Assembly: GCF_002849695.1 (NCBI RefSeq)
Contig: NZ_CP018937.1
Location: 1,178,001 to 1,242,000, forward strand
Length of the DNA stretch: 64,000 nucleotides
From: Bacteroides fragilis
GTDB taxonomy: Bacteria > Bacteroidota > Bacteroidia > Bacteroidales > Bacteroidaceae
Reading direction: 5' to 3'
Within the stretch, counting starts at the first letter, position 1; each line of letters starts with the position of its first letter. Under the pieces are notes generated by a model. That model saw only the letters and a list, made by a program, of their open reading frames with translations. It was not told the origin of the DNA and did not search any database. Made by a program: the position numbers and the translations under genes. Positions 8,525 to 16,694 of this stretch are shown here, one piece after another.

Positions 8525-10363
8525 ATGAAGAATAAAAAAGGACAACCAACTACAGAGGCAATCTTTAAAGGAATACAGTCAGGAGAAGTATTTGATCTTT
8601 TTGACAAACTGCAATATCAGATCGTAATTCATGGTGAATTGACCTATAGCGATCCCTGGGGGGAAGTGCATTTGTTCAAAGAACAGTTTGAAAGTGCGAA
8701 GCATGATTCGGATTCACCAACAGCGATAGGGTGCTATCCGTTTGCCGATGTATGGATACGGTTTTATGAAGAAGAAGTGCGTGATTACTCACTTCTGTTG
8801 GAAATGTGCCTTATGGCGTCACATTCGCGGACTTGTGTCTGGCGCAAAGGCTTCGGTACGTTACTTGATAAATTATACGGAGAAATCCCTCTGGCGCCAT
8901 ACGAACAGGCATTGGAGCGCCTTGAACATCCCTATGCACTGAGTGAGATTCTCTGGGCATTGGAGTGGGATTACCGCGACCAGGAGGTGTATCTGAAGTA
9001 TTCACACTACGTCCTGCTTCATTTGCTTCCGATGCTTACTCCCCGGAATATCACCTTTCTGTACAGCGTCCGTGAATGGTATGGTTCCTCCCACGATTAT
9101 CGTGTCGTACTGGTTCATTGCTATTGGATAGATTGCTGGCTGAAACATCCGAAACGTTTGCTGACGGATAATGAGTTTATAACCGATTTCAAGATCCGCT
9201 ACGAGTTGTACCGCTTGTGTAATTTCCTTTCTTATAAGGTAGAGCCTTATCCGGTTGAGTTTCCCATTCGTGCCGTCGATTTCGGCAGGGCCTACCAGAT
9301 GGGACTTCTGTCCGAAGATGGCTTGATCACCGAACTGATGGATCGCCCGCTTTCGCCTACGCTGATAGAGGAGGCTGCGGGCTTTTTTTATCAGAAAAAG
9401 GGAAGGGACGGACGGATATATACCGACTGCCGGGATTATGATTTCAGTGGATTTAAGAAAGTGCTGGAAAAGGTGACCGTACGCATTCTGGACATCGAAC
9501 TGGAACGGGGGAAAGCCCGTACCGATGTTACTTCGCTGGCCCAGAAACTGGACGGGGTGTTCGGTGCCGAAGTGATGATCCGCCTGCTGAGCCTGATGGG
9601 GAAGGAGAAGTTCATACGACTGGACAAGTGGTACTATGATACCAGCGAAAGCCGTATCGGCATGTTCTGCAACCTGATGCTTCATTGTGCCCCTCTGCCT
9701 ACGGACACACCGGAATGGTTGAAGATGCTTGCCGAACGTGCCGGCATTACTCCGAAGCGCATGGTCGAGATGGCTGTATATTCCCCCCGTTGGCTCAGGA
9801 TGACGGAAGAGGCTATCGGTTGGGAAGGGCTGACCGCTGCGGCCGACTTCTTCTATGCTTATACCAGGGAGTATCATCGGGATATGGAAGAGTCGAGATT
9901 TACGCCTTACACCACCCTTTCGGCCTTGGAGATTTCTATGGGTGTGCTGGATACGGCATGGTTCTGGTCGGTATACAATACGCTGGGGCGCGAACGTTAC
10001 GAAAAGGTTTTTGCGGCATCCAAGGCCATTACGGATTCGGCCGGGGTATATAGCAGACTTCGGAAATACACCGATGCGCTTGTCGGGAAGTATACGGTAG
10101 AGCAATTGGAAGGCTTGGTGATGGATAACCGGAACAAAGATTGGGTGCGTGCCTATCCGCTTGCCCCGTTTACGGGAAAAGCCCGGAAGAAGGAGGTGAC
10201 CGAACGGCTCCGCTTCCTCAAGGCTTTCTGGATAAGCAGTGATTCTCTGTCCGGACGCCATTCCACCGAAAAAGAGGCTGTGCAGGTAGCTATAGACAAC
10301 TTGTCCGGAAACTCCGGATTGGAGAATCTGGACACTAAATGGTTTAAAGACAGAGTGTGGTGA
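8525..10363 (+). CDS. Unknown 612-residue soluble protein
   Basis: I do not recognise this protein. It has no signal peptide or membrane segment. It is rich in tryptophan, tyrosine and charged residues and predicted mostly helical, with repeated aromatic-rich helices (for example ALSEILWALEWDYRD and LEISMGVLDTAWFWSVYNTLGRE), which suggests an alpha-solenoid or repeat scaffold. It resembles in style the large DUF4132-like cytoplasmic proteins of Bacteroides, but I cannot make that assignment. It stands alone: its own promoter box lies at 8473-8480, and the convergent kinase gene begins 6 bases after its stop. Confidence 0.7.
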   Translation: MKNKKGQPTTEAIFKGIQSGEVFDLFDKLQYQIVIHGELTYSDPWGEVHLFKEQFESAKHDSDSPTAIGCYPFADVWIRFYEEEVRDYSLLLEMCLMASHSRTCVWRKGFGTLLDKLYGEIPLAPYEQALERLEHPYALSEILWALEWDYRDQEVYLKYSHYVLLHLLPMLTPRNITFLYSVREWYGSSHDYRVVLVHCYWIDCWLKHPKRLLTDNEFITDFKIRYELYRLCNFLSYKVEPYPVEFPIRAVDFGRAYQMGLLSEDGLITELMDRPLSPTLIEEAAGFFYQKKGRDGRIYTDCRDYDFSGFKKVLEKVTVRILDIELERGKARTDVTSLAQKLDGVFGAEVMIRLLSLMGKEKFIRLDKWYYDTSESRIGMFCNLMLHCAPLPTDTPEWLKMLAERAGITPKRMVEMAVYSPRWLRMTEEAIGWEGLTAAADFFYAYTREYHRDMEESRFTPYTTLSALEISMGVLDTAWFWSVYNTLGRERYEKVFAASKAITDSAGVYSRLRKYTDALVGKYTVEQLEGLVMDNRNKDWVRAYPLAPFTGKARKKEVTERLRFLKAFWISSDSLSGRHSTEKEAVQVAIDNLSGNSGLENLDTKWFKDRVW

Positions 10364-10369
10364 CAGGAT

Positions 10370-12151
10370 TTACTTTTCTTTAGCCAAAGTAAATACAAAC
10401 TCCAGTCCGCCGCCTTGGCTGTTTTTGGCCGAAATGCTTCCACCGTGGATGATGACCGCATTCTTGACAATGGCCAGGCCAAGCCCTGTACCTCCCAACT
10501 TGCGTGAGCGTCCTTTGTCCACCCGGTAGAAGCGTTCGAAAAGACGGTTCAGATGTTCGGGCGATACGCCTATGCCTGTGTCGGCAAAGCTGAAGTAGTA
10601 GAAGTTCTCGTCTTCGCGGAAACAATTGATGTGGATGTGGATATTGTTTCCGGCATAAGCGATGGCATTGTCCATCAGGTTGCGGAAGATGGAGTAGAGC
10701 AATGAGTAGTTGCCCCGCATCTGAATCTCCTTTTTCAGTGAGTTGACAACTGTGATATGCTTCTCTTCCAGCTCCAATGACACTTCGTTCACGATGTTGG
10801 TCACCAGTACGCTGATGTCCACCTTTTCCATGTCGATCATGTTGGCGGCTTCGTCCATGCGGGTCAGCACGGAGATGTCGCGCAGCAACCGGCTCAGGCG
10901 GTTACTTTGTGCATAGCAGCGTTCAAGGAAGACGTTGATCTTTTCCCTTGGGATATTTTCGTTGTTGACGATGGTTTCCAGATAACCCTGGATGCTGCTG
11001 ACCGGGGTCTTCAGCTCGTGGGCAATGTTTTGTGTCAGTTGCCGTTTCAGACGGATTTGCTCCTCTTCCTGAGTGACATCGTTGATACTGATTTCAAAAC
11101 TCATATCCTGGAAGATGATGCACTCCACAATGAAGGTCTTTCCGTTCTTGTTGATCGTGATGGACATCCGTTTCTCTTCTTTGCCGACGGGGCGTTTGGG
11201 GGCTTTGTTGATGAAGTCCGTTATCTCTTTCAGTTCGCTGATGTTGAATACCTCTTCTGCCGTTTCAAGGTTTGAGTCCGATATCAGGTTGCTGTATTGC
11301 GTAAACAGGTTGTTTACCAGAATCTCTTTCTTGTCTTTGCTGAATACCCCCAGTCCCTCGTGCGAAATCTGGAGGTGTGTGATCAGCTTCTCTCTTTCTA
11401 TGTAGAGTGCTTCCTTCGTTTCGTGGAGGCGTTTGTATATCTGGATGATATGTTGCGAGATCTCTCCCAGTTCGTTGTGGGGGAAGGCGGACTGCATCGC
11501 CATTTCGATAGGCTCGTTACGGTCGGCGCGCATGGCGAACTCCCGGAGTTGATTGATGGAAGTACCCAGTTTGTTGGTGAACTTATAGAAGATGACCATT
11601 AGCAACAGAGTGACGATAGCGGTGAACCAGATGTAGTGTGGGTCTGCCTTCAGGTTATTGATCAGGCTGACGCTGTAGGGTAGAGCCGAGCGGATGATAT
11701 AATCTTTATATAAAGTAGCGGAGTAGAAATAGGGGACTCCGGTGGTTTCGGAGGTGCGGCGAACATCGAAACCGATGCCGTTATGCAGGGCTTTCTGTAT
11801 CTCTTCGCGTCCGATGTGGTTGCCTAACTGTCCCGTGTTCTGCTCCTGGCTATCGAAAAGAACTTTTCCTTCAAGATTGACTACGGTGATGCGTAAGTCT
11901 TTCAGTACGTTATGACGCAGGTAATCGGTGATTATTGGAGTCATATCCTGAGGGTGGTCGTATAGCTTTTCGTACAGCAGGTTGTTGCAGTCCTGCAATT
12001 GTATGTTCAGTAACTCTACTTTATACTCTTTCTCCCGCTGATACTGATAGGCCATGAAGCAAGCCGCGAAGACCAGAAACAGGGAGATGACCGAAAGAAA
12101 TAACTTCCGGCTGAAAGAGAGAAAATGCTTTTGGGTGACAGGTAGGTTCAT
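10370..12151 (-). CDS. Sensor histidine kinase (PhoR-like)
   Basis: 593 residues. Order: membrane segment at about 14-34; periplasmic sensor domain (about 35-170, with ITVVNLEGKVLFDSQEQ); second membrane segment (HYIWFTAIVTLLLMVIFYKF); HAMP-like linker; PAS-like region (VFSKDKKEILVNN); H-box NIAHELKTPVSSIQGYLE with phosphoacceptor His378; then N-box NLMDNAIAYAG and ATP-lid motifs FADTGIGVSPE and GGTGLGLAIVK. It should phosphorylate the PhoB-like regulator encoded just upstream on the same strand. The two genes are separated by 230 bases filled with repeats, which is unusual for a two-component pair. The signal is unknown. Confidence 0.9.
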   Translation of the reverse strand: MNLPVTQKHFLSFSRKLFLSVISLFLVFAACFMAYQYQREKEYKVELLNIQLQDCNNLLYEKLYDHPQDMTPIITDYLRHNVLKDLRITVVNLEGKVLFDSQEQNTGQLGNHIGREEIQKALHNGIGFDVRRTSETTGVPYFYSATLYKDYIIRSALPYSVSLINNLKADPHYIWFTAIVTLLLMVIFYKFTNKLGTSINQLREFAMRADRNEPIEMAMQSAFPHNELGEISQHIIQIYKRLHETKEALYIEREKLITHLQISHEGLGVFSKDKKEILVNNLFTQYSNLISDSNLETAEEVFNISELKEITDFINKAPKRPVGKEEKRMSITINKNGKTFIVECIIFQDMSFEISINDVTQEEEQIRLKRQLTQNIAHELKTPVSSIQGYLETIVNNENIPREKINVFLERCYAQSNRLSRLLRDISVLTRMDEAANMIDMEKVDISVLVTNIVNEVSLELEEKHITVVNSLKKEIQMRGNYSLLYSIFRNLMDNAIAYAGNNIHIHINCFREDENFYYFSFADTGIGVSPEHLNRLFERFYRVDKGRSRKLGGTGLGLAIVKNAVIIHGGSISAKNSQGGGLEFVFTLAKEK

Positions 12152-12172
12152 ACAAATTTGGTTTTTAAGTTG

Positions 12173-12212
12173 GATTCACCACAGAGTAACACAGAGGACA
12201 CGGAGTTTTTTT
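12173..12212. repeat. Solo copy of the TTCACCACAGA repeat
   Basis: ATTCACCACAGAGTAACACA followed by GAGGACACGGAG and a T-run. It is a third arm next to the inverted pair 12267-12370. Confidence 0.7.
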
Positions 12213-12266
12213 TAGACATAAGAACAAAAGAACAGATGATTCTTTATTCATTTGTTTTTGAGTTTT

Positions 12267-12370
12267 ATTCACCACGGAGGACACAGAGGACACAGAGAAT
12301 ATCTTTCTTTTAAACATCTTAATAAACAAGAGATTAAAACTCTGTGTCCTCCATGTACTCTGTGGTGAAT
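12267..12370. repeat. Inverted-repeat intergenic element (TTCACCACRGA family)
   Basis: Arms ATTCACCACGGAGGACACAG (from 12267) and the opposite-strand copy CTCTGTGTCCTCC...TCTGTGGTGAAT (12339-12370) can fold into a long hairpin. The element separates the response-regulator and kinase genes, so it is transcribed within that operon. Related pairs lie at 23184-23283, 40685-40756, 42260-42351 and 45750-45850. Confidence 0.75.
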
Positions 12371-12381
12371 CGTATTCATTT

Positions 12382-13071
12382 CTATTCCGTTTCGAAACAA
12401 TAACCGTATCCCAACCGGGTGACGATACGTTTACCATAAATGCCGATCTTTTTTCTCAGTCGGGTGATGTTGACGTCGATAGTGCGGTCCAGTACGTAGA
12501 CTTCGTCGCTCCAGATACGGCTCAGGATGTCTTCGCGCGAGAAAACACGTCCTTTGTTCTGTAGCAGCAGGAAGAGGATTTCGAATTCCTTTTTGGTCAG
12601 CGGCACTTCTTCACCATCGATGCTTACTTTCTTTTTAGTGATATCGATTACCAGTGACTGATAACTGAGCTGTTCCGGTACCTTTTCCATATCCGAAGTG
12701 GCGGTACGACGTAACACGGCTTTCACGCGGGCAATGACCTCACGCAGTGAGAAAGGTTTCGATATATAGTCGTCTGCCCCCAGATTGAATCCGGTGACAG
12801 TATCGTTTTCCGTATCTTTGGCAGTAATGAATATGATGGGAACCTGGGCTGTCTTTTTATCTTTCTTCAGGATATTAGCCATCTTGAATCCGGAGATTTC
12901 TCCCATCATCACGTCCAATAGCAGCAGGTGATAACTGCTGATATTCATTTTCAGAGCTTCTTCGGCAGAATTGGCTGTATCTACTTCATACCCTTCGTTC
13001 TCAAGATTGAACTTCAGAATCTCACAGAGGTCTTCTTCGTCGTCGACCACTAAAATACGGTAATCGTTCAT
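12382..13071 (-). CDS. OmpR/PhoB-family response regulator
   Basis: 229 residues. The receiver domain has the acidic pair Asp10-Asp11, phospho-acceptor Asp53 (LLLLDVMM), the switch Thr in FITAKD and Lys in ISKPFS. The C-terminal winged helix (about 130-229) shows LTKKEFEILFLLLQNKGRVFSRE and the recognition helix region VLDRTIDVNITRLRKKIG. It is the partner of the kinase encoded downstream. The promoter TAACTTTG with upstream TTTG lies at 13097-13130. It resembles PhoB rather than RprY of B. fragilis, but its regulon is not visible here. Confidence 0.92.
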   Translation of the reverse strand: MNDYRILVVDDEEDLCEILKFNLENEGYEVDTANSAEEALKMNISSYHLLLLDVMMGEISGFKMANILKKDKKTAQVPIIFITAKDTENDTVTGFNLGADDYISKPFSLREVIARVKAVLRRTATSDMEKVPEQLSYQSLVIDITKKKVSIDGEEVPLTKKEFEILFLLLQNKGRVFSREDILSRIWSDEVYVLDRTIDVNITRLRKKIGIYGKRIVTRLGYGYCFETE

Positions 13072-13096
13072 TGTATTCTTTGTTAATGTAATGCTA

Positions 13097-13130
13097 CAAA
13101 GTTAAACTTTATTCCTTTTTCTTTTGCAAA
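13097..13130 (-). promoter_or_regulatory. Promoter of the response-regulator gene
   Basis: On the minus strand, TTTG (13130-13127) is followed after 22 bases by TAACTTTG (13104-13097), close to the Bacteroides -33/-7 consensus. It lies 26 bases before the start codon. Confidence 0.6.
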
Positions 13131-13220
13131 GATGGAGGCTTTTTGTTACGAGGGGGTGAAACACGTATTACGATTTGATTACATTTTATCCCGTCTGAGA
13201 GCCTCTATAGGCTGATGCGG

Positions 13221-13305
13221 TTGGTTTTAAACCCGACAGTGCCTACCTTTTAAACCAAAGTTCTCTTGGTTTTAAACTAACGGCATCTTGGTTTTAAACC
13301 AACAA
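13221..13305. repeat. Four TTGGTTTTAAACCAA motifs at 22-23 base spacing
   Basis: TTTAAA cores lie at 13226, 13249, 13271 and 13293, each embedded in a (partial) TTGGTTTTAAACCAA near-palindrome, with unrelated bases between. The array sits in the divergent intergenic region, about 40-120 bases upstream of the -7 box of the plus-strand gene, so it could be an operator array. Confidence 0.7.
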
Positions 13306-13343
13306 TCCGCAGGTTCGGAGATACTTTATCAACAAAAAAGTCG

Positions 13344-13351
13344 TATCTTTG
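13344..13351 (+). promoter_or_regulatory. -7 box of the transglutaminase-like gene
   Basis: TATCTTTG matches TAnnTTTG and lies 26 bases before the ATG at 13378. Confidence 0.55.
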
Positions 13352-13377
13352 TTATGTCAATAAATTGAAATGCCACA

Positions 13378-14571
13378 ATGATTAAGATAGATTTCAGGCA
13401 ACGCAAACGTGAAGTGCTTTGGACGGTTGTCGCTTTGTTCTTTATAGCAATAGGCGTGTCCGTGTTTAAGTTCTCTTCTGCTACTTCCGGTTTTGAGATA
13501 ACCGATGAACTGGGAGGGAACATTTTTCCTTCGGCCATCCTTTCGGTGGCAACGACTGATGCCCAGGTCATTCAGCCGGGTGACTCCGTATACTTGGGCA
13601 ATCCCAAATCATGCATTGCCATCAAGGTGAAGTCCCGTTCCGCCTATAGCCGTGTGCGGATTGACGTAGCCGAAACCCCTTTCTTTTCCCGTTCCGTGTC
13701 GGAGTTTGTACTCAACAAGCCCCGTACCGAGTATACGATTTATCCCGATATCATCTGGAACTATGAAGCGCTAAAGAATAACAACCAGGCAGAACCCATC
13801 AGCGTAGCCGTTACGGTAGAGATGAATGGGGAAGATCTGGGACAGCGAGTGCGTACCTTCTCTGTACGCAGTGTCAACGAGTGCCTGCTGGGGTATGTGA
13901 CGAATGGTACGAAATTCCATGATACGGGTATTTTCTTTGCCGCTTATGTCAACGAAGAAAATCCGATGATCGACCAGCTGCTGCGCGAAGCATTGAATAC
14001 CCGTATCGTCAACCGCTTTCTGGGCTATCAGAATCCGGCTCCCGGAGCTGTGGATAAGCAGGTATATGCGTTATGGAACGTTTTGCAGAAACGTAAATTC
14101 CGCTATAGTTCGGTGTCGAACACCAGCCTTTCCAGCAATGTGGTCTATTCGCAGCGTGTGCGTACATTTGATGATGCACTGGAGTCGTCACAGATCAACT
14201 GTGTGGATGGCAGTGTCTTGTTTGCCTCTTTGCTCCGTGCCATTAATATCGAACCGATTCTGGTGCGTACTCCCGGCCATATGTTCGTGGGATATTATAC
14301 CGACAATTCGCATAAGGATATGAATTTCCTGGAAACAACCATGATAGGCGATGTCGATCTGGACGACTTCTTCCCGGACGAGCAGTTAGATTCCACCATG
14401 GTAGGCAAATCACAGAATCAGATGTCCCTGCTCACTTTCGAGAAGTCGAAGCAATATGCCAATAAGAAGTATAAAGAGAATGAAAAGGGTATCCATTCCG
14501 GAAAACTGAACTATATGTTCCTTGAAATATCGAAAGATGTACGCCGGAGAATACAGCCGATAGGGAAGTGA
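13378..14571 (+). CDS. Membrane-anchored transglutaminase-like protein
   Basis: 397 residues. A single N-terminal membrane segment (VVALFFIAIGVSVF, about residues 16-30) anchors it, with the bulk outside. The C-terminal half has a transglutaminase/papain-like catalytic layout: Cys275 in INCVDGSVLF, His301 in TPGHMFVGYY and a following Asp (YTD). This core is used by bacterial proteases, peptidases and cross-linkers; I infer an enzyme acting in the envelope but cannot name a substrate. The N-terminal half looks beta-rich. The gene is preceded by the 22-base-period TTTTAAACC array and followed about 130 bases later by the Wzi-like gene, which has its own promoter. Confidence 0.72.
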   Translation: MIKIDFRQRKREVLWTVVALFFIAIGVSVFKFSSATSGFEITDELGGNIFPSAILSVATTDAQVIQPGDSVYLGNPKSCIAIKVKSRSAYSRVRIDVAETPFFSRSVSEFVLNKPRTEYTIYPDIIWNYEALKNNNQAEPISVAVTVEMNGEDLGQRVRTFSVRSVNECLLGYVTNGTKFHDTGIFFAAYVNEENPMIDQLLREALNTRIVNRFLGYQNPAPGAVDKQVYALWNVLQKRKFRYSSVSNTSLSSNVVYSQRVRTFDDALESSQINCVDGSVLFASLLRAINIEPILVRTPGHMFVGYYTDNSHKDMNFLETTMIGDVDLDDFFPDEQLDSTMVGKSQNQMSLLTFEKSKQYANKKYKENEKGIHSGKLNYMFLEISKDVRRRIQPIGK

Positions 14572-14652
14572 ATCACTATTCCCGTTGTCTGGTTCGTAGC
14601 TAAATAATCCTAATAAAACTCTGATATATCGATGAGTTTCGCCTCTTTGTTG

Positions 14653-14660
14653 TATTTTTG
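14653..14660 (+). promoter_or_regulatory. -7 box of the Wzi-like gene
   Basis: TATTTTTG matches TAnnTTTG. The predicted start near 14667 favours the ATG at 14699 over the in-frame ATG at 14672. Confidence 0.5.
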
Positions 14661-14698
14661 CCGTTCAATATTTGGATATATTCCAAACACACGTTAGA

Positions 14699-16174
14699 AT
14701 GAAACGAAGAAACTATTTCATTATCAGCTGCTTGATGCTGATAGCCCCTGCCACTGTGCAGGCGCAGTTTGACAAAGGCCTAAACTATAAGATTGAAACC
14801 AGTGCAACTGTAAGTGGTGGACACAATACGCCTTTCTGGCTCGTGGCAAATAAGCACGGGCTGTCGTCTATTCGTAAAAACAATGCTTACTTGGATGCAG
14901 GAATCTTTCGGGATTTGGAGAAGGATAAAAAGTTCTCTTATGCTTTTGGATTGGAAATGGTCGGTGCGAGTCGCTTCACGTCTAAGTTCTTCATTCAACA
15001 GGCCTATGTAGACTTGCGTTATCGGGGGATGGAAATCAGTGTCGGCAGTAAGGAGCGTGGCAACGAAATGAAAAATGACCAGTTGAGTTCCGGTAGCATG
15101 ACTTTTTCTACCAATGCCCGTCCCATCCCGCAGGTTCGGATTTCAATTCCCGAATATATACCTTTTCCATGGACCAAACATTGGTTGCATATAAAGGGAC
15201 ACGTGGCTTATGGAATGTTTACGGATGAAAAGTTTCAGGAGCGTTTCACGGATGGACGTTCTAAATATACGAAAGAGACGTTGTTTCACTCGAAAGCGGC
15301 TTTCCTGAAAGTCGAGAACCTGGAGAAATCACCGGTTTCGGTGGAGTTGGGTATTGAAATGGCGGCCCAGTTCGGAGGCGATTGCTATTATCCGGACGGA
15401 ACGGTGTTGCGCACACCGGACAGTTGGAAGGACTTTTTCCGTATCTTCTTTCCGAGTAATGGAGACAGTGGCGCATCGGAGAGTGACCAGATCAATATTC
15501 TGGGAAACCACGTAGGCAGTTACAGTGCTGCTGTGGGGTATCATTTCCCGACCTGGAAAGTAAAAGCATATTGGGAGCACTTTTTCGAAGACCGTTCGGG
15601 GATGACGCTGACTTACGGTATGTGGCGTGATTGTCTGACCGGATTGGAGGTGACCTTGCCGGAGAATCCTTTTGTGAAGACGGTTGTCGGAGAGTTTTTG
15701 TATACGAAGCACCAGTCAGGCGCTTTCCATTATTTTGCTACTCCGGCTATTGATCATTCATTTACCGGGGCTGATAATTATTACAATAACTCGCAGTATG
15801 CCGGTTGGGAACATTGGGGACAGGGGATCGGCAATCCGCTGGTTACCTCGCCTATATATAATAAGGATGGAAATCTGGCTTTTGAAAGTAACCGTGTTAA
15901 AGGATTCCATATCGGGCTGAACGGCAGTCCGACTCCGGAGATAGATTACCGGATTCTGGTAAGTGTAGCCAAGCATTGGGGAACTTACGGAAGTCCTTAC
16001 CGGACTATCAGGAGAAACCAGAACGGATTGTTGGAGGTGACTTATAAACCCGAACAGATTCCGGGATGGAGCTTCACACTGGCCGGTGCGGTGGATGGAG
16101 GTAATATGTTGGGAGAGAGCTGGGGCGGTATGCTCACCATTCGTAAAACAGGTTTAATTGGTAAGAAGAAATGA
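14699..16174 (+). CDS. Capsule-assembly Wzi-family outer-membrane protein
   Basis: 491 residues from ATG 14699; this start gives a clean signal peptide ending ATVQAQ. A longer frame from 14672 adds nine residues before it. The rest is beta-barrel-like, with alternating aromatic strands (for example IETSATVSGGHNTPFWLVANKHG near the N-terminus, a hallmark of Wzi-like proteins, and IDYRILVSVAKHWGTYGSPY near the C-terminus). Wzi proteins are outer-membrane lectins that help attach capsule. In Bacteroidetes the family is broad and the function is not proven. It overlaps the following lipoprotein gene by 4 bases (ATGA), so the two are translationally coupled. Confidence 0.78.
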   Translation: MKRRNYFIISCLMLIAPATVQAQFDKGLNYKIETSATVSGGHNTPFWLVANKHGLSSIRKNNAYLDAGIFRDLEKDKKFSYAFGLEMVGASRFTSKFFIQQAYVDLRYRGMEISVGSKERGNEMKNDQLSSGSMTFSTNARPIPQVRISIPEYIPFPWTKHWLHIKGHVAYGMFTDEKFQERFTDGRSKYTKETLFHSKAAFLKVENLEKSPVSVELGIEMAAQFGGDCYYPDGTVLRTPDSWKDFFRIFFPSNGDSGASESDQINILGNHVGSYSAAVGYHFPTWKVKAYWEHFFEDRSGMTLTYGMWRDCLTGLEVTLPENPFVKTVVGEFLYTKHQSGAFHYFATPAIDHSFTGADNYYNNSQYAGWEHWGQGIGNPLVTSPIYNKDGNLAFESNRVKGFHIGLNGSPTPEIDYRILVSVAKHWGTYGSPYRTIRRNQNGLLEVTYKPEQIPGWSFTLAGAVDGGNMLGESWGGMLTIRKTGLIGKKK

Positions 16175-16554
16175 AAAAAGGAATCCTATTATTGTTCGTC
16201 GCCCTGATGGCTTTTACGTCTTGTGGAGAGAAGTTCGGGCATCGCTATCTGGATGGGATGTGGCAGATGCAGCGTATAGAATATAAAGATGGTAATGCGG
16301 AAACTCCGCTGGACACTTATTTCAGTTTCCAGATGGACATTATCAATCTGAAGAAGTTGGGGTATGGTGAGTTCTATGGGACATATACCTACGAGAACGA
16401 TTCTATGCATATACAGATACTTGACGCTACGGCGGAACAGATGAAAACTTTCGGCATGGATGCCCGGGTACAGGATTTTGCCGTAGAGAAACTGAACAGT
16501 AACAAATTGATTCTCCGGTCGGACTATGCCCGTCTGGAGTTAAGAAAATATTGA
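16171..16554 (+). CDS. Small lipocalin-like lipoprotein
   Basis: 127 residues. Lipobox LMAFTSCGEK. After the signal comes a short beta-rich domain with DGMWQMQRIEYKDG, a lipocalin-like opening common in small Bacteroides lipoproteins (DUF4488-like). Its start overlaps the stop of the Wzi-like gene. It is probably a periplasmic or outer-membrane partner of that barrel; function unknown. Confidence 0.75.
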   Translation: MKKGILLLFVALMAFTSCGEKFGHRYLDGMWQMQRIEYKDGNAETPLDTYFSFQMDIINLKKLGYGEFYGTYTYENDSMHIQILDATAEQMKTFGMDARVQDFAVEKLNSNKLILRSDYARLELRKY

Positions 16555-16593
16555 GGACGCTAAAAGCTGTCTTCATTCATAGATGATGATTGG

Positions 16594-16627
16594 AACAGCC
16601 GGTTCGTGAGAATCGGCTGTTTTTTTA
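16594..16627 (+). terminator. Rho-independent terminator
   Basis: AACAGCCG (16594-16601) pairs with CGGCTGTT (16614-16621), followed by a run of seven T. It closes the wzi-like/lipoprotein unit. Confidence 0.85.
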
Positions 16628-16635
16628 TTCTATTT

Positions 16636-16667
16636 TTTGCATATCAGCGTTGGGATTGTTACTTTTG
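16636..16667 (+). promoter_or_regulatory. Promoter of the DUF3805/ABC-F operon
   Basis: TTTG (16636-16639), 20 bases, then TACTTTTG (16660-16667), a close match to the Bacteroides consensus. Confidence 0.6.
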
Positions 16668-16694
16668 TGAGGTTATCAACATTCAGTAAGCAAT

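Noticed and set aside
9002..10261. Long antisense ORF (419 codons) opposite the 612-residue gene
   Set aside because: No start signal or recognisable domain; it mirrors the codon pattern of the plus-strand gene, which is longer and has a promoter.
14617..14642. Hairpin AAACTC..GAGTTT as terminator of the transglutaminase-like gene
   Set aside because: The stem is only six pairs and has no U-tract.
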